Positions 28,852 to 28,937 of a stretch of DNA of 28,937 nt are shown in pieces. Source of the stretch: Silene noctiflora (Eukaryota; Streptophyta; Magnoliopsida; Caryophyllales; Caryophyllaceae); the NCBI GenBank assembly GCA_009801015.1, contig VHZZ01004160.1, forward strand, positions 56,133 through 85,069, written 5' to 3'. Under the pieces are notes generated by a model. That model was not told where the DNA came from. It was given only the letters and a program-made list of their open reading frames with translations, and ran no database searches. Every line of letters starts with the position of its first letter. Position 1 is the first letter of the stretch. A program made the translations under genes and the position numbers.

Positions 28852-28937
28852 TGTAATACCCGCCCTTATAGGACCTTTGACTATCGTTGACCGACCTTAG
28901 CACTTGCCGAGTCTCGTTTAGTTCCTCGTAGATGCGT
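28852..28937 (+). repeat. Start of a second LTR inserted in the chromovirus gag
   Basis: The gag frame ends abruptly at 28851. From 28852 the sequence reads TGTAATACCCGCCCTTATAG, an LTR-like start with no primer-binding site beside it, so it is not the gag's own LTR. The pentamer GCGTA (28847-28851) would be the target duplication; its partner lies beyond the right edge. Confidence 0.55.

Overview
The window is nuclear DNA of a dicot plant. The evidence is a WRKY factor and a mitochondrial acyl-CoA hydrolase with small exons and GT-AG or GC-AG introns, plant-type Ty3/gypsy and Ty1/copia debris, and Stowaway MITEs. The style of several repeats suggests Caryophyllales, but that is only an impression. 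Scattered single Ns and a 365-base N run show a draft assembly.

Layout. (1) 1-8098: a decayed Athila/Tat-type Ty3/gypsy element on the minus strand: 5' LTR, tRNA-Asp-type primer site, gag, protease, RT, RNase H and integrase. It has many stops and frameshifts, and its integrase is split by a ~1.7 kb chromovirus-like LTR carrying GC-rich palindromic tandem repeats. The 3' LTR lies off the left edge. (2) 8099-9330: a degenerate repeat built from ACCCG/CGGGT pentamers. (3) 9331-13034 (+): a complete five-exon group I WRKY gene (452 aa, WRKY32-like) whose second and third introns need GC donors. (4) 13035-14085: the 3' tail of a copia element, then a perfect 41-bp-arm fold-back Stowaway. (5) 14575-15969 (+): a three-exon F-box gene with a Sel1-like repeat (264 aa). 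(6) 16419-24694 (-): a 14-exon 3-hydroxyisobutyryl-CoA hydrolase-like gene (406 aa), convergent with the F-box gene and with MITEs, SINE-like repeats, a fold-back element and a pentamer element in its introns. (7) 24720-26692: non-genic DNA with a 705-bp inverted-repeat element and an hAT-like MITE. (8) 26693-28851 (-): a truncated chromovirus gag-protease-RT fragment bounded on both sides by LTR-like TGTAA starts. The right-hand LTR has just begun at 28852 when the window ends.

The three host genes are functionally separate: a transcription factor, a ubiquitin-ligase adaptor and an enzyme of valine or acyl-CoA catabolism. Their exon models were built by hand; in each one reading phase closes across every junction and the total length is divisible by three, which is strong internal support. 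I found no undescribed multi-gene system. The most interesting points are the paired GC-AG/NAGNAG introns of the WRKY gene, the pentamer-built elements with clean terminal inverted repeats, the palindromic minisatellite inside the nested LTR, and the perfect MITE hairpin between two genes.
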